Below the pieces are notes generated by a model, which was not told the origin of the DNA, made no database searches, and worked only from the letters and a program-made list of their open reading frames with translations. From positions 496,001-560,000 of the forward strand of contig QRFJ01000303.1 of NCBI GenBank assembly GCA_006176705.1: DNA of 64,000 bases, written 5' to 3'. Position 1 is the first letter of the stretch. Each line of letters opens with the position of its first letter. The position numbers and the translations under genes are program-made. Below, one piece after another: positions 36,934 to 49,729 of the stretch. The DNA comes from Cocos nucifera (taxonomy: Eukaryota; Streptophyta; Magnoliopsida; Arecales; Arecaceae).

Positions 36934-37610
36934 GCTTATGATCCAAAGGACAATGCTAAGGAAAAACCTCTTCAGCAGACTCCAATTGTGAGCAAAGGTG
37001 GAAAACATCTCTAAGCAAAAGATGATGTTATCCCCCCTCCATGTAAAATGTTGCTAGGACCATGAAATCCTCAGCTTTTAAGTTAATTCTTTCAATCACA
37101 ATCACGACTGCATTCCAGTTCAAATAAAAGCAAAATTTAGACGTGTGGCTGTAATTGAATGATGTGTATGCGTTCCTTCACAATTTTGTGATTAAATTTC
37201 TATTTAGGAGCTCCCTCTATGATTTGTGTCCCCTACAGTGCTGAAGATTTAATTGTTGAATTAGTGATGCTATCTCCAACGGATTCCAGTTAAAAACCCG
37301 CATCTAACTTTATAAAAGAAATAAGGGCTGGTATTGGCTTAGCAACCATTTGACCGAAAATCTCAAAAATAAATAATGACTCGTATAAAGATTGTTGCCT
37401 GCCATTGCAACAAGAAAAAAGAAGAAATAACAACATTGTTTTGCTTACTCTTCTATTTATAAAAGAGACATATATACATAGTTGAGCTACTTATAGAACA
37501 AAATATAGTTCTAATCAACATGAAAATTTGAATTGTTGAGGACTATTAAGTAAATGGCTAAAATATTATTTGAATCTGATGACACCAGCAATTAACATTG
37601 TCCTAGCTAT
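36934..37610. other. Non-coding spacer
   Basis: AT-rich, with no gene or element edge that I can support between the LINE tail and the solo LTR. Confidence 0.5.
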
Positions 37611-38559
37611 TGTTGGGAGTAAAATTATCCTTGCCGAAGACTTGAGAACTTCAAATGTTATGAATCTTATGCGAGAACTTTGTTATAATCTTTGAGATAT
37701 CCATCACCAATTCATCATCATCTGGCCTATCTTTGGTCTTTGACTGTCTAAACATGAGTGATCGCCCTCAAATCAGCACCTGCCAATCGTCAGTAATCAG
37801 TTTCTTCCAAATCAACTTTGATGTCAATCAATCCCTCCTTGGATAATATTTTTTCTTATAAATCGCTGACATCTTGTCAACCCCACACCAGTCGATCATC
37901 AATGCTGTCAGGTAATTACCGATCCTTCATCAAGATTTGCTGCCCTGCCATCGATTTCTGGCCTTCACTATTAACCGCCGACACCTTCTTAGTTATCAAC
38001 ATCTTCAGACAGTTATCGACAGTGCCTTAGTGTACAACCCATTCTCGGTTAGAAGCTAATGTATAGTTGCCAATCCCAGCTGATATCGAAGGAATGGTCG
38101 ATCCCTCACTAACCTCCGATTAATCACCTATCTTATTTTGGATGATTGCCGATCTTACTTTAGCTGCCAATTTCTATAATAATCTCAATTAACTCAATGT
38201 TCCTTTTTAAAATTAAGCAATAATTTTTAGCTGACCATGATCCGAATAAGACGATCATAATTGCCAAATTTGAAAAATCTCAATCATGAATCTTGTCATG
38301 TCATGCTACAATCGATTAGGATGAGTCTCAAATAACGTCCCATAAATGGGTCCAAGTTCTTCTATAAATAGGAGACTCAAAAAAATCTTCAGGTATGATA
38401 TTTTTTATTGTACGTATCATTTCAATCACAGAATTCTGATTTGAATGTCGAAAAATCTCCATCAAAGTCATCTTTGATCAAAATTTTTTTTATAAATCTC
38501 ATCATCGGGATATTCAGCGTCGCTACTCCAGTTAAAGAATCAAAAATTCCATGACAACA
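37611..38559 (+). repeat. Solo LTR with perfect target duplication
   Basis: 949 bp, starting TGTTGGGAG and ending GACAACA, flanked on both sides by gctat (37606-37610 and 38560-38564). A TATA box (TATAAATA, 38363-38370) lies about 190 bp from the right end. No interior is present, so it probably arose by recombination between two LTRs. The orientation is taken from the TATA box. Confidence 0.82.
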
Positions 38560-38673
38560 GCTATTATGATATAATAACGAGTAAATAACTGGGCATCGTT
38601 AAATCCAAATCCCCAATCTGTGTAGCTATGAAGCATGAATACCATGCCAGATATTTGTTTCGATAAGTGTAAA

Positions 38674-39345
38674 TGTTGTGGAATGAGGCTAGTGTGGCCT
38701 TGATCTATTTAGGATCGATCGTCGACCTACCTCAATGGATCATTTGAGCAGAACAATGCGACATTTTGTCCGTAGTTAGCTGTAGATCGGCTTAAGCCAA
38801 CCTACTGAAGATCGCCTTCTGATAAAATAAGGTAGGCCTTCATACCTCATCCTCATCAGATTCAGGTCGGCCGCCAAGCTACATAAATAGATTCATAGCT
38901 TGTCAATGACCGACCTACAATCGTTTCTGCTGAAACTGCATCCTTTTCGAATCGAAAAATTCGGATAAAGGAAGAATCTTTCACAATCTCGTCTTCCAAG
39001 AAGGAAAAAAATCTTCTAAATCAATTTTGGACAACTAACTCGGAAAGTCGTTAGAGTCCAAAATATATACGACTCCAACTTCTTTCCTATAAATAGAGGA
39101 GCTCCAGGACCTTTCAGATATGCCATTCAATTCGACATTTTCTCTTCTCTTCGTTCTCCAATCTCCTAATTTGAGTATCAGAAGATTTTTATCGAAGAAC
39201 ATTCTGATGAAAATTTTATTGTAGGTAAATAGATGAAGTTTTAATAAAATTTATTCTTAACCTTATATTTTTAGGTAGTCGAGTTTTTCGATCCTCGACC
39301 GATCTTAAATGGAAAAACTCACGAGGGGATGCAATTGATGCAACA
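38674..39345 (+). repeat. LTR-like remnant
   Basis: Starts TGTTGTGG and has a TATA box 'cctataaatagagg' near 39090. 'gaaaattttattgtaggt' near 39210 matches the 'ttttattttgtaggt' stretch in the LTRs of element A. A possible end is 'gatgcaaca' near 39345. No target duplication is seen, so the edges are uncertain. Confidence 0.5.
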
Positions 39346-39971
39346 ACCACTATAACGCTGTTCGGTTCTCGCTGGTGTAACCGTTCAGAAGGGCGGGGGT
39401 TGTACCGTTCCGCGTAAAAAAGAAAAAACCGATCCACGTTCCTGCGCGCGAGTCCACCGAGCTGGAGTGCTTTGAGAGATGTGCTGCGCGCGATGCTACG
39501 GTCGAAGTCGCGAAAGAAAATCCATCCGAATCCAGTTCGGAAAATGCAAGGTGTTACTGGCCGTTTCGCACGTTTTCCACTTATTCGAATTTCTTTTTTT
39601 TTTTGTGAAAAAAAAAAAATGGTAAGCAGGTAAACTGACCGCGTTTGTGATGCGCAACATATGACGTCAACACTCAACAGTGAGAGGATGATTGATGGAG
39701 CTGTCAGATGGGACGACCACCTCTTAACATCCCGGGTCTTTTTCCCTTTCTCACCGCCCCTTCTTTTTCCTTGCTCCACCGTCACACTTCTAGCGTAAAG
39801 CGGCCGGCGCACAGAGAGAGAGTGGGGAGGAGAGGGATGGGGGATGGTGGCACTTGAAATTTCAGTCACGATCTTCATCTTCTTAGGACCTCTATTCCAT
39901 TCGGTTCTGGTTCTCAGGGGCTGCGGCTGCTGCTGCTATAATCTCGTCGGACGCTCGATTTCTTGTTTTCC
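39346..39971 (+). promoter_or_regulatory. Upstream region of the RING-CH gene
   Basis: More GC-rich than its surroundings, with CpG-rich words such as 'cgcgcgagtcc' (39446) and 'gtgctgcgcgcgatgc' (39480). It contains the palindrome TGACGTCA (39662-39669), the core bound by plant bZIP factors, about 300 bp before the start codon. CT-rich and GAGA stretches lie at 39770-39835. No clear TATA box or start point could be fixed. A long minus-strand frame here is probably chance. Confidence 0.45.
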
Positions 39972-42900
39972 ATGGGTTCCCGAGAACCGGTAATTATGAT
40001 GGAGAAGTGCTCTATTTTTCTGTCTTCTTCTTCTTCTTTTTTTCCATTAATATTCTTTAACTTTTCGTGATCGAATTATTCTGGATGTATTTTACCTTCT
40101 TCTTTTCCCTCTGGACATGGATGCATGATTTTGTGATATATGAATAATAGGGTTTCCTGGAGCTCTCTTTTTTGTTTTTCTTGTTTTCCATGGGTTACTT
40201 TGACAATGTTGCTTTTCCTTTTTATCTTTTTGATTTTCTTGATATATTTTCAGGACGACTCGATCCTTTAAAGAGCTGAGTCTCTAGGAATTAGTATTCA
40301 GGAAAAAAAATATATATTTATTATTTAAGAACAATTAGATCACACGTGTTAGTTTATGCCTCTCTCCCTGACAAACGGCAGCCTGTGCGATCTCAATTGA
40401 AGTTGAGGTTCGATTAATATAGACTGATAATAAATCGACCCCATGATAACTGGGTCTACATGTTTGCTCGGCTTATACCGTGCTTCTCTGTCACATCAAG
40501 TATGGCCTTGTCAAGCCCAAATGGTTGCAAAAGTGCCACGTAGACTTGTTGGAATCCAATTATTTTGTACTCCAGTAATTTTCTGCAAGAAATTAATTGA
40601 ATGAGTGAAAACTTTGTGCTACGTATTATCCTCGATCCTTAGGCGACATATACACGCTTTTCTTAAACGTAATTGTTGAGAGAGACTGATGTATCATACT
40701 TTATTTTAACGCAGTCAATGATTTTAAGTACTTGTCCGCGTTAAGCACCATGACTGCTGGTTAAGAGCATGATACAGGATTGCATGCCTATGTATCATCC
40801 ATGTCGGTCTGCATAGGTGAATGTTTGATTTATATCAATGTGTATAGAACCAATATGCACCTATACAAGTTTTATATGGAACAATGGTATTAGAACTTTC
40901 TACGCGTTTCACCATTTTGAGTGCTCTTGCATCTTTGAGGAGGTTTGGAATCTTCTCCAAATACTATCATTATATGAGAGATTTGCGATCATATAGTGGA
41001 GTTGGGAAGCAGTTGGAAGCTGTATACTGGCATTCCTACTTAGCCCACCCATCTTGTAGATGCTGATGCTTCGAGTTGTACTTATACCAGAGCTTTGTAT
41101 GGTGGTTTTTCCTCCCATCTTCCTTGCGGCACATGTATATAGATACATACATATGGATATGGACTTGTAAATGTACATACATACATACATACATACATAC
41201 ATACAAATATATGCATACTTACCTTTTGTCATATTTATGGCTTTTAATATCATAATTTCATTTGTTCTTGCACTGGCCAACTCATGAAAGAGCAACAATC
41301 ATTCTTTACAAATATTGATATTCTATTAGAGGCAACAGAACAAAATTTGCCCTCTTTATGCTAGAGGAATGATTGAGAGGGAAAGAATCAACTGAATCTT
41401 GTGGCCCAAACCAATGGTGGTTGCATGTGCTGCTAAAACACTCCCTTGCTCTTTTGTCCTTAGGCTGTTCTTGCATGGAGCCTCACTCTAGCATCATGGT
41501 TGATGATTTTTCAAAGTAAGGAAGTGTATGCATGGCTTCTGCTAGAGCCTCCAGCTTCCCAGCCTCTTGTCAGCAAAGAAGGGTAGGAGACTGACGTACT
41601 CAGTCACTGTGTGTATGTATACCTCTGTTTCAGGGTGGGGCCGCCTCACTCCTGGTAATCTGAACAATTTTGTCCTTTCTTTCCTGTCCTTTGATTAGGG
41701 GACTTTCAGAATTATATATCCTCCCTTGAGTCATACCAGCTAATTCTGTTACCTTATTTTCATGTTTCAGTCCTTTACCTTTTACATTGTTATTCTTTAA
41801 TGACATATGTATGAAATAAAATGAATCACGTTATGATTTTTTAGTGGTATGAAATAAAACAGGATTCAGTTGTTAGGAAGAGTTTGAGGAAACTTGGATT
41901 TCATGTACTATTAGGATAGTCACTCTTTCTGATTTTCTCTCCTCCCTCTCCCCTTTGTATCCGTTCTTCCCTGATATCTAATAAAGTTTTTTTGGTGTGT
42001 TGCACCATTTGCTTCTCTCATTTTGAAATAAGCATATACCGTCGGATTAGGAAGAATGAAGTGGTTTCTTCTTCTTCTTCTTCTTCTTCTTCTTCTTCTT
42101 CTTCTTCTTCTTCTTCTTTTAATAAAAAAAAATTGACTATTCCATTTGTTGTAGTTCTAATGATTTATTGGATCCTTTTCAAACTCACTGCTAAAAATTT
42201 CTGCAATTTCATGTAAAAGTTGCCTCTCTCATTTTTTTTTCTCCAGAAATTTTCAGTATGTATAATGTATCTAAAGATGTCCTTTTTCCGGGAATTATGT
42301 TCTTGTAGTACTACTATTGGAGGAGGATACTTATATGCTTTTCTTTCTCTTCTTTTTCTTCTTCTTTTCCCAGGATGGTGGTGCAATGAGTGGAGTAATT
42401 GAAGATTTTACATCTGTTCACCAAGGAAAACGACCTAACCTTTCCATTGAGATACCGCCAAGAAGTATGGGGGTTTCCTCTATGAATTTTGTGAGAAAAA
42501 ATATACCTCCAACACCTGGATCTGTTTCCACTAGAGTGAATAATCTCCCCACATGCAGTCCTGCATCTGCAGGAATACAGGCTTCACCATGTTCATCTTC
42601 ATCTAAAGCTAGATCCTCCATAAAAAATCTCCTCCCAGTATTAAGCTTCAAGTTTCGCAGTTCAGCTTTAGAAATTGAGAAAGATGATGTTCGAGTTCTG
42701 GAGGCATCATCTGGAGGAAGGCGGGAGAAACCTTCCATCCTGAGGTCATTTTCTTTTACAAAGATATTCAGCCCTACTGTGAGAAGAACACCATCACTGC
42801 CAACTAACCCAACCGGAGTTCTACATGACAATACTCTCCATGAAGCTAGTGTAAATGATAGCATCTCCTTGGAAGTAAGTCATGTCCCATCCATGAGGAG

Positions 42901-45900
42901 TGTGCCCTTTGTTATACAAATTTCAGCATTTTGAATGAAATTTGACAAGTTATATTATGCAATGTGCTTTTGTGCTTGAGTACTTGTATATGTTTGTGCA
43001 TGCACCCTGTCTTTTTCTTTTTGTTTAGTTTTTCTTACAGATGCTCTGTTCATGAGAAATCACCACATTCTCTTTATATACCCTAAAATTACTTAGGCTT
43101 GGTCAGCTTACATATTTCAAAGAGATCGAATTCTTTAAAGATTTTATCCTGCATGCTTTCTTATCAGATATATTTGTCTGGTAAGAAATATAAAACTAAA
43201 TTGGGCATGAGAAAGGACCATGTAGCTTTTATTCATGAACCATGTCATAAGAAAGCCTATTGTATGGGCATTAATTACTTCTTCTCTACAATGTAAAGTA
43301 CCTTATGTAGTGTATGTATTATTCATGTACAATGAAACATACCTATGTACTTGGAGATTCGGCTGTTCATGAAAAAAAGGAGAGCAATTGAGACTCCATG
43401 GTGGCCAACGCTATTAGACTGACTCAAAGGTCCAAGCAACAAGTGTGTAGAAAGACCATACACTAGCTGCAAAAGGGAAAATAGGCAAGGGAATTGATTC
43501 AGCTTGATTCTTGATTTGATCACTGAAAGAAATCAACTTGAGCAAATCTGGAAAGGAAAAAATGCCAAATAACCGCAAATAAACGATACATTATCTAGGG
43601 ACACTTGAATCCTTTCATATGAGTATAATACATGTTTAAAGAACATGTAAACATTAAATATGATACATCAGGATCTTGTAAAATGCACACATACATCTGC
43701 ATGTGAATCACCTTGACATAGATGTCTGTGCATCTGAGCATGCCAAGACACAAACTTGATGATTGTTTGAAATGCATGCACATACTGAATGTTACTTTAT
43801 TGAACGTTGACAGAACCTTTTCACCTTGGCAGAAAAAAGAATTTCAACGGCATATTTCTCGTTCACTCTCAGTACCCTCAAATGCTAAAAGTATCAAAAC
43901 AAGGAGTATTAAAAGGATGGATTCTTTAGGCGGTGTACTTCGAGTAATTCCTTCTACGCCACAATTAGTGGGCACCAGTGCTGCTGTGCCAGATGTCATC
44001 ACTGCTGTAGATTGTGGTATGTCACACATTCTATTTGTCATGATATGTGACATTAGAACATTCATCACAGTAACAATATCTAAAGAAGACAATATTATAG
44101 TTTTATGGATGTTTCTATGGTGCATTATTAGATTTAAATCCTCTTGCAGTTGCTCAGCCTAGAGTTTTGAACAACTAGCAAATTGAAAAAGATGAAAACA
44201 CCAGTGATTTTTTTTGCGTAATTTCTTGGTTCATTTGCTTTTCATTGTAATAGCTGCTCTTTATCATCGATAACCAACCTATGTTTCGTCTAGTTTCATA
44301 ATTCAGAAATTGGTGATGATGGGGAGGATATACCTGAGGAAGAGGCTGTTTGTCGAATTTGTATGATTGAGCTGAGTGAAGGAAGTGATACTCTTAAATT
44401 GGAATGTAACTGCAAAGGTGACCTTGCTCTAGCCCATCAAGAATGTGCTATGAAGTGGTTTAGCATCAAGGGTAACAGAAATTGTGAAGTTTGTAAGCAA
44501 GAGGTTCAGAACCTACCTGTTACCCTGTTACGGGTACGAAGTGTTCAGACTTCTGCTACACACACTGGTAATACCTCAAATCAAACAACAGTATATAGAT
44601 ACAGGCAAGTAATTGCAAACTTGTTGTGTTTCCTTATGAGGATGTATAGGTTTTCTTTTCTTTACACAGACACATGCAAGTTGAGGATGCTGTTATAAGT
44701 AAACTATGTATTGGAGAAACGAGTATTCTGTTTTATTAACATTCATCATAATCAATATGTGCTGCTGCATTTTTCCATGAACTAAAAATTCTGGCCCTGA
44801 AATTGCTGATTGTGGCGCTTAATTTTGTATCGTAAATGTAGATGACTGCTTAGAATTCTATGGTAACACCTTAAAGCATTAATGAAGTCTTGTCTTTTGG
44901 GAATATAGGAACCTCATTTTTGGAAGTTTAAACTCATTGTATTTGAAATTGTTTTCATTTTTAGGAAAATCAGGACCGGAATTTTAAGATAGAAATCACA
45001 ATGGATCTTTTAAAACATATGATTATGTTTACTTCCTGCTTGGATTCTGGAAGATCTTATCAGTCCCGGAAGATATTCCAGCAAGGCTCCCCCTTAGAGA
45101 TACAGTTGAAAATAAAGTTGTTGAATGAGATTGGAACAGTAAAAGTGAAGCTGATGTTGGTAACTAGTTCCTGATTTTCTTGGACAACCTATTGATCTTA
45201 AAAGGTAATCTATGTTATTATTTAGATCCATGGCCAAAGTTCCCATAATTGGATAAACCCCTTCTCCCTCTAGATAAACTAGTCCCAAACCATCACCATA
45301 AATGGTATATTTGGTGGATAGCCTACAGGGCATCTAAAGAAGCCCTTATGGCTTGTCATTTAAGGCGCCTTCTGGGCCTTACATATAAAAGAGTTGTTTT
45401 AGGAAAACAAAGGTTTTGTTTTCCAAAGGTTTTGAGTGCATCTCTGGGAAAAAGGATATTGTAGTAAATAGCAAGATAAAATGTGCATATATGAAATATA
45501 TGCTAGTGGAATCAAATCAAAATATGATGGTAAATTTAGAGGGGCGAATAACAGAAAGCACAAGTTAGTTATTGGTCTCCCTTATCAATCATTGTATGTA
45601 ACTTTATGATGGGAGCACCTCCATTTGGTAAAAGATATTTCTTGAATCTCATCTAGCAATTCAGGTTCATGCTTCCCATAGGCTTCACATCTAAAATCTT
45701 CAAATTTTCATAAAGAAGATTGTGTGCATACGACCACCGAGTGCTTGCTCAAATGAAATCAACCTTGACTTTGAACAAGCAGGTAGGGGTTTGATTCTGG
45801 TTGGAATAAACCTCAAGGGGTCAAGTGGGTGTAGGATAGAAAGGTGGCTATTAGCCCCTGCTAATCTCCAAAAACTGGGGTGTCCATATGTGTGTGAGAG

Positions 45901-46418
45901 AGAGAGAGAGAGGCTGATGAGTGAAATACCAAGGAATGACTAGATGATAGAGATAGAATATGCTCAGAGGCAAGAAAGCGATCACCGCGTAATTGAGAAA
46001 CTGACATAAGAACTTTTGGTAGGGCATCAGAACCATTGCATGCATTAGTCACCCACCCACCTGTCTATCTCTTGACCTTTTTCTTTTGTCATATTTTCAG
46101 GTAAAATTATCTAAACTAAAGATGGCCAAATATCCATTAGTGATTTTATGTATGTTTGTATGTATATGTAGAATATGTGAACACCCACACGACTAATTTA
46201 ATAATGTCGGTTTTGATTGGAAAACCGGTGGTCTAGCTATCGATGATCCTAGCCTTTAGATATAATCTACTATCTCTAAACTGATTACTGCCCAAAAAAT
46301 CATGTAATTGGAGATTCTTAGCCTGTCATCATTTATGCGTCCAATGGTAAAACTAGACAGTTTTGCCCTAAATGGTCAAGACTGACCTTCCCAGGACTGT
46401 TGTGTGGATTCCCACATA

Positions 46419-46456
<38 letters not shown>

Positions 46457-48129
46457 CTGTTTTGCCCTAAATGGTCAAGACTGACCTTCCTATTATCTAT
46501 CTATCTGTTTTGCCCTAAATGGTCAAGACTGACCTTCCTAGGACTGTTGTGTGGAAGGTAGCCAAGTTTTGGAAAAGGCAAATATTTTCCTAGATCTCAG
46601 CAGATATGTGAAAATTGATATATTGAAATCTTCACTAATATGGTAAAATGTATAAACTGCTTTTAGGCATTAATTTGGAGATTATTGATTCAACCCATTT
46701 AAGATGGTTAAAAAAGTGATTGGAGAATCTTTGTGGATATATCGACTTCTTATTGGCTGATATCTTAGGTTATATTTGTTTATGTTGACTGATATTATAA
46801 GGCCGATCATATCAGTGGTTGCCCAATTCCAATACACATCAATATCTCAGTCAAGATGAAAATCTTTCTACCATATGTATAAGAATGTTTCCATGAGTTC
46901 ATAGAGCCTATGAGTTCTTTAGTCTATGTACTTGCAATCTCCACCAATATTCTATTTAATGAGAAGTTGTGCTTCAGTGTTGGTAAATTCAATAAGTAAT
47001 GGTGGTGTTAATTGACGCTGTATGGCAATCTAGTTATGCTTTCTTCGTCAATTTTGTCATCAGGTTGAGTATAAGGTCACAATCTCAACTCCCAATTTTG
47101 TTTTTCCAGAGTGCTTTCCCTCTAGCAGACTAGCAAAATTTTTAAAACCATGCGAGACCTAACAATTTAATAATTCATGAGGTTTGACCTTTCTTTTCTA
47201 GATGACTCCTTATGATAATTGCATAAAAAGTTCTGCATTCAACAAACTCATCAAATTTCTGAATTAGTTAACCTTAATTTATGAAATTAAATCAACTCTG
47301 CAATACTTGTTCCACAAGTTGCTATGTTGTATGTTTGTGATGATTTACTCTGCTTTTTGTTGTTAGGTTCTGGCATGACATGCCTATCCTCGTAATTGTA
47401 AGCATGCTTGCCTACTTTTGCTTCCTCGAACAACTGTTGGTAAGATATCCAAGTTGTAAGGCTTCTTTATTCTGTTAAACTAGCATCATCATGACTACCA
47501 ATGTTGGCAGGTTGCAGACAATGGTACTGCTGCTCTAGCCATCTCCTTGCCTTTTTCTTGCATCTTGGGTCTTTTTGCGTCTGTGACTTCATCCACAATG
47601 GGTATTAAGCAAAACTATAGTTCACTAGGAGATTGCAGTGCTTCTACAGCAAGAGACATAAGAATTTGCCCAATATTTTCTGATGGTTTCTTTTGTGATT
47701 GGAATATGCAGTGAAGAAACAATGTATTTGGGTCTACGCATCAGTTCAGTTTCTGCTGGTCGTTTTCTTTGCTCATCTTTTCTACTCATATGTAAGTGGG
47801 AAAATCTGCCGATATGCTCTTGTTGAATCCATATGGATGACTTGGATCCCTTACAATCCATTTTGCATTTGCAAGTGCAGTTTCATATGCAAACTGTTAT
47901 ATCTATCATCCTCGCCACGTTTGCTGGATTTGGCATTGCAATGAGTGTGAGTTCTCTTGTTGTTGAGTCATTGAGATGGAGGAGAAGATGGCTGGCTGGG
48001 TCAGAAAACCATCGTAGATCTCAAGGGAGGGGGCCAACAACTCGACCAGTGTCAAGCACCAACCATCCACATCCAACTTCTGAACTAGATGGAGTTAATA
48101 TTGAAATTCCAGTCATGTCTCAGGCCTGA
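39972..48129 (+). CDS. RING-CH (RINGv, MARCH-like) membrane protein
   Basis: Predicted E3 ubiquitin ligase anchored in an internal membrane. CDS exons: 39972-39989, 42374-42874, 43833-44016, 44307-44604, 47367-47439, 47511-47601, 47712-47791, 47881-48129. They total 1494 nt (497 residues) and all phases agree. The RING-CH domain has C250, C253, C268, C270, H278, C281, C294 and C297 (C4HC3), in exon 4, after an acidic stretch (DDGEDIPEEE). The N-terminal 230 residues are Ser/Pro-rich and look disordered. Four hydrophobic segments follow at about 338-360, 364-385, 393-413 and 419-443, then a basic RWRRRW and a polar tail. The domain plan fits plant RINGv proteins with C-terminal membrane spans. 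Intron 4 begins GC, the others GT. Exon 1 adds only MGSREP; if it is non-coding, translation could start at the ATG at 42386. Substrate unknown. Confidence 0.9.
41174..41205 (+). repeat. (CATA)n microsatellite in intron 1
   Basis: Eight tandem CATA units between exons 1 and 2 of the RING-CH gene. Confidence 0.9.
42066..42118 (+). repeat. (TTC)n microsatellite in intron 1
   Basis: About 17 tandem TTC units. They give a poly-serine frame that is not coding. A second TTC/CTT-rich stretch (about 42346-42372) forms the polypyrimidine tract before exon 2. Confidence 0.9.
44307..44604 (+). other. Exon 4 with RING-CH zinc finger, GC donor
   Basis: Encodes residues 235-333, including all eight zinc ligands. 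The 3' end reads 'atacag|gcaagt'. Joining AG to the next exon's G at 47367 gives R-F-W-H-D and stays open. Using the nearby GT instead meets a stop within four codons. So a GC-AG intron of 2762 bp is the best model. Confidence 0.85.
46353..46560 (+). repeat. Intronic triplication with (TCTA)n
   Basis: 'gttttgccctaaatggtcaa' followed by 'gactgaccttcc' occurs three times (about 46354, 46459, 46507) in intron 4. A CT run and a TCTA run (46423-46458) lie between copies. The first and third copies also share 'aggactgttgtgtgga'. This looks like slippage or a recent local duplication. Confidence 0.85.
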
Positions 48130-48540
48130 GTGGAAGCAAGCATTGGGTTTGTAACCATTCTTAATATTAAATGACCAGATGGTCGTCTGTTTTTTTGGGC
48201 AAAAGAATCAACCGGATCAATTTCAATTTGGTTTGCATCCTTTTTACTGCTTTTTAAAGCCATTGTTGGTGTTGGACTGCTGTTTTAGAAAGTTAATGCC
48301 TGGGACTGTGTTGATGCCTCATTTAGTTGTGTATTGTAAGTATGCTACTAGTAGGATTGAATTACTTTGGTTCTGGCTCTCTGTTGTTGGTTTTGTTCTC
48401 CAATGTACCAGACAGTTTTCTAGTAGCCTTCTGCAGATACGTCAACTGTATGTTGGAAGTATGCTACCGGTAGGATTGAATTATTTTAGTTCTTGTGGTC
48501 TGGTTTTGTTGCTGCTGCTGTTGTTTTTTCAAACATTTTA
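48130..48540 (+). other. 3' UTR with internal duplication
   Basis: Follows the stop codon of the RING-CH gene. 'agtatgctac', 'taggattgaatta' and 'ttggttttgtt' occur in the same order at 48338-48396 and 48459-48512, a roughly 115-bp tandem duplication. No strong AATAAA is present; 'aatattaaa' near 48165 is the closest. Confidence 0.55.
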
Positions 48541-48981
48541 GAAAAAATGCAAGCATTTCTCCGTACGTTCCCCTACTTAAATCTTTGCTCAAAACCTTGC
48601 TTGTTCTCCTGTTACACCGTCTTAAGTGGACCAACGCCTTTCTAGTGTAATTATTCTTCCTTCATCTACCTTACCTGGTGTGATAGCATATTTCGAATTA
48701 TTTCATATCTACTTCGCCATTATGATATATTTTCTTTTTTTTGATTGTTCATTACTCCGAGCCACATGTAAGTAGAACTTTGTGCTGCTCTTCAGACATG
48801 AAACACGTTGGTGTGGAATCCTACAGGGGTTTTAAACAGGCCTCGGGCAGCTTCTGTGGAATTGATGGTTTGAGCTATAGCTCTTGTGACACCGTGCCAA
48901 GTCCGTCCAAACTCCAGTGCTGGATTGTAATAGATTTCCAAGCCATCCTCTCGAGGTGTAGTGTTGTCAGAAATGGTTTTT

Positions 48982-48983
<2 letters not shown>

Positions 48984-49021
<38 letters not shown>
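48984..49021 (+). repeat. (CT)n microsatellite
   Basis: About 19 CT units between the two host genes. Confidence 0.92.
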
Positions 49022-49023
<2 letters not shown>

Positions 49024-49538
49024 ATAAAAGGTTATTTAGACATCAAACGCTTCTTATCAGGTAGTCCTCAATCAAACACTTCCATCTTTGAGTCGTCCTT
49101 TTTGATGCTGCACGATCCACTTAAAAATCTATTCACTAGGCATCCGTATATCACCGTAAAGATAAGGAAGAAGGAATTCGTTAAGCCTCTCTAACGAAAT
49201 TTTCTTTTTAAAAAAAAATTATGGTGTAGTATCCTAAATAAAATGAAGTGAAGAAAATGAAAGATGTAAGACAAAAGTTATATAAAGAGGGGCAGAAATC
49301 AAACATATCACTTCATCAGCCGTTTAAAATGCTTCGTTCGGTTATGATAAGTGGATATCGATAGGCCTCCTATCCTATATCTTATCACTTCAAATGAAAT
49401 ATTTAATAAATATATCTGTACTTCCGAAAAATTGCTAAAACCACTCACTTTTTTTTTCCTTCTTCTGCGGACCCACCTCCGTAGATATTTATTAATCCGG
49501 GATTCTCAAGTCCCAAATATAACAGAATCTGAATGTCC

Positions 49539-49729
49539 CCATTCCCACGAGAAATTATTGCATGCACCAGGTGCAAGTGAACGAGGGCAAATCCCGAAGC
49601 AAATGCACGGTGAACAGCTCGCAATCGGGAATTGGTAAAATACAAGGGGTTGCGTGGCGTGTTATTCACCGTGGGATTTACGCGGTGCAAATTGCGCCTG
49701 GTGCATGCAATACGAAGGCCATTCCCACG
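49539..49729. mobile_element. MITE copy 1, with 11-bp target duplication
   Basis: CCATTCCCACG at 49539-49549 and 49719-49729 flanks an inverted-repeat core. Its arms are ATTGCATGCACCAGGTGCAA (49557-49576) and the inverse ending at 49711, with one mismatch. Inner arms CACGGTGAA / TTCACCGTG also pair. The long duplication suggests a Mutator-like origin. It ends about 55 bp before the start codon of the permease-like gene. The related copy is 18687-18837. Confidence 0.8.

Noticed and set aside
39216..39878. 220-codon minus-strand ORF, the longest unspliced one near the RING-CH gene
   Set aside because: Lies antisense to the gene's promoter, has low-complexity Lys/Arg/Ser composition and no domain. 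A chance frame in a GC-richer stretch is the simpler reading.
42317..42373. Upstream extension of exon 2 (MEEDTYMLFFLFF)
   Set aside because: This is the polypyrimidine tract and acceptor of intron 1; 'ttttcccag' at 42365-42373 marks the exon start.
43815..43832. Alternative acceptor 'gacag' before exon 3
   Set aside because: It gives the wrong phase for exon 2; the acceptor ending at 43832 keeps the frame.
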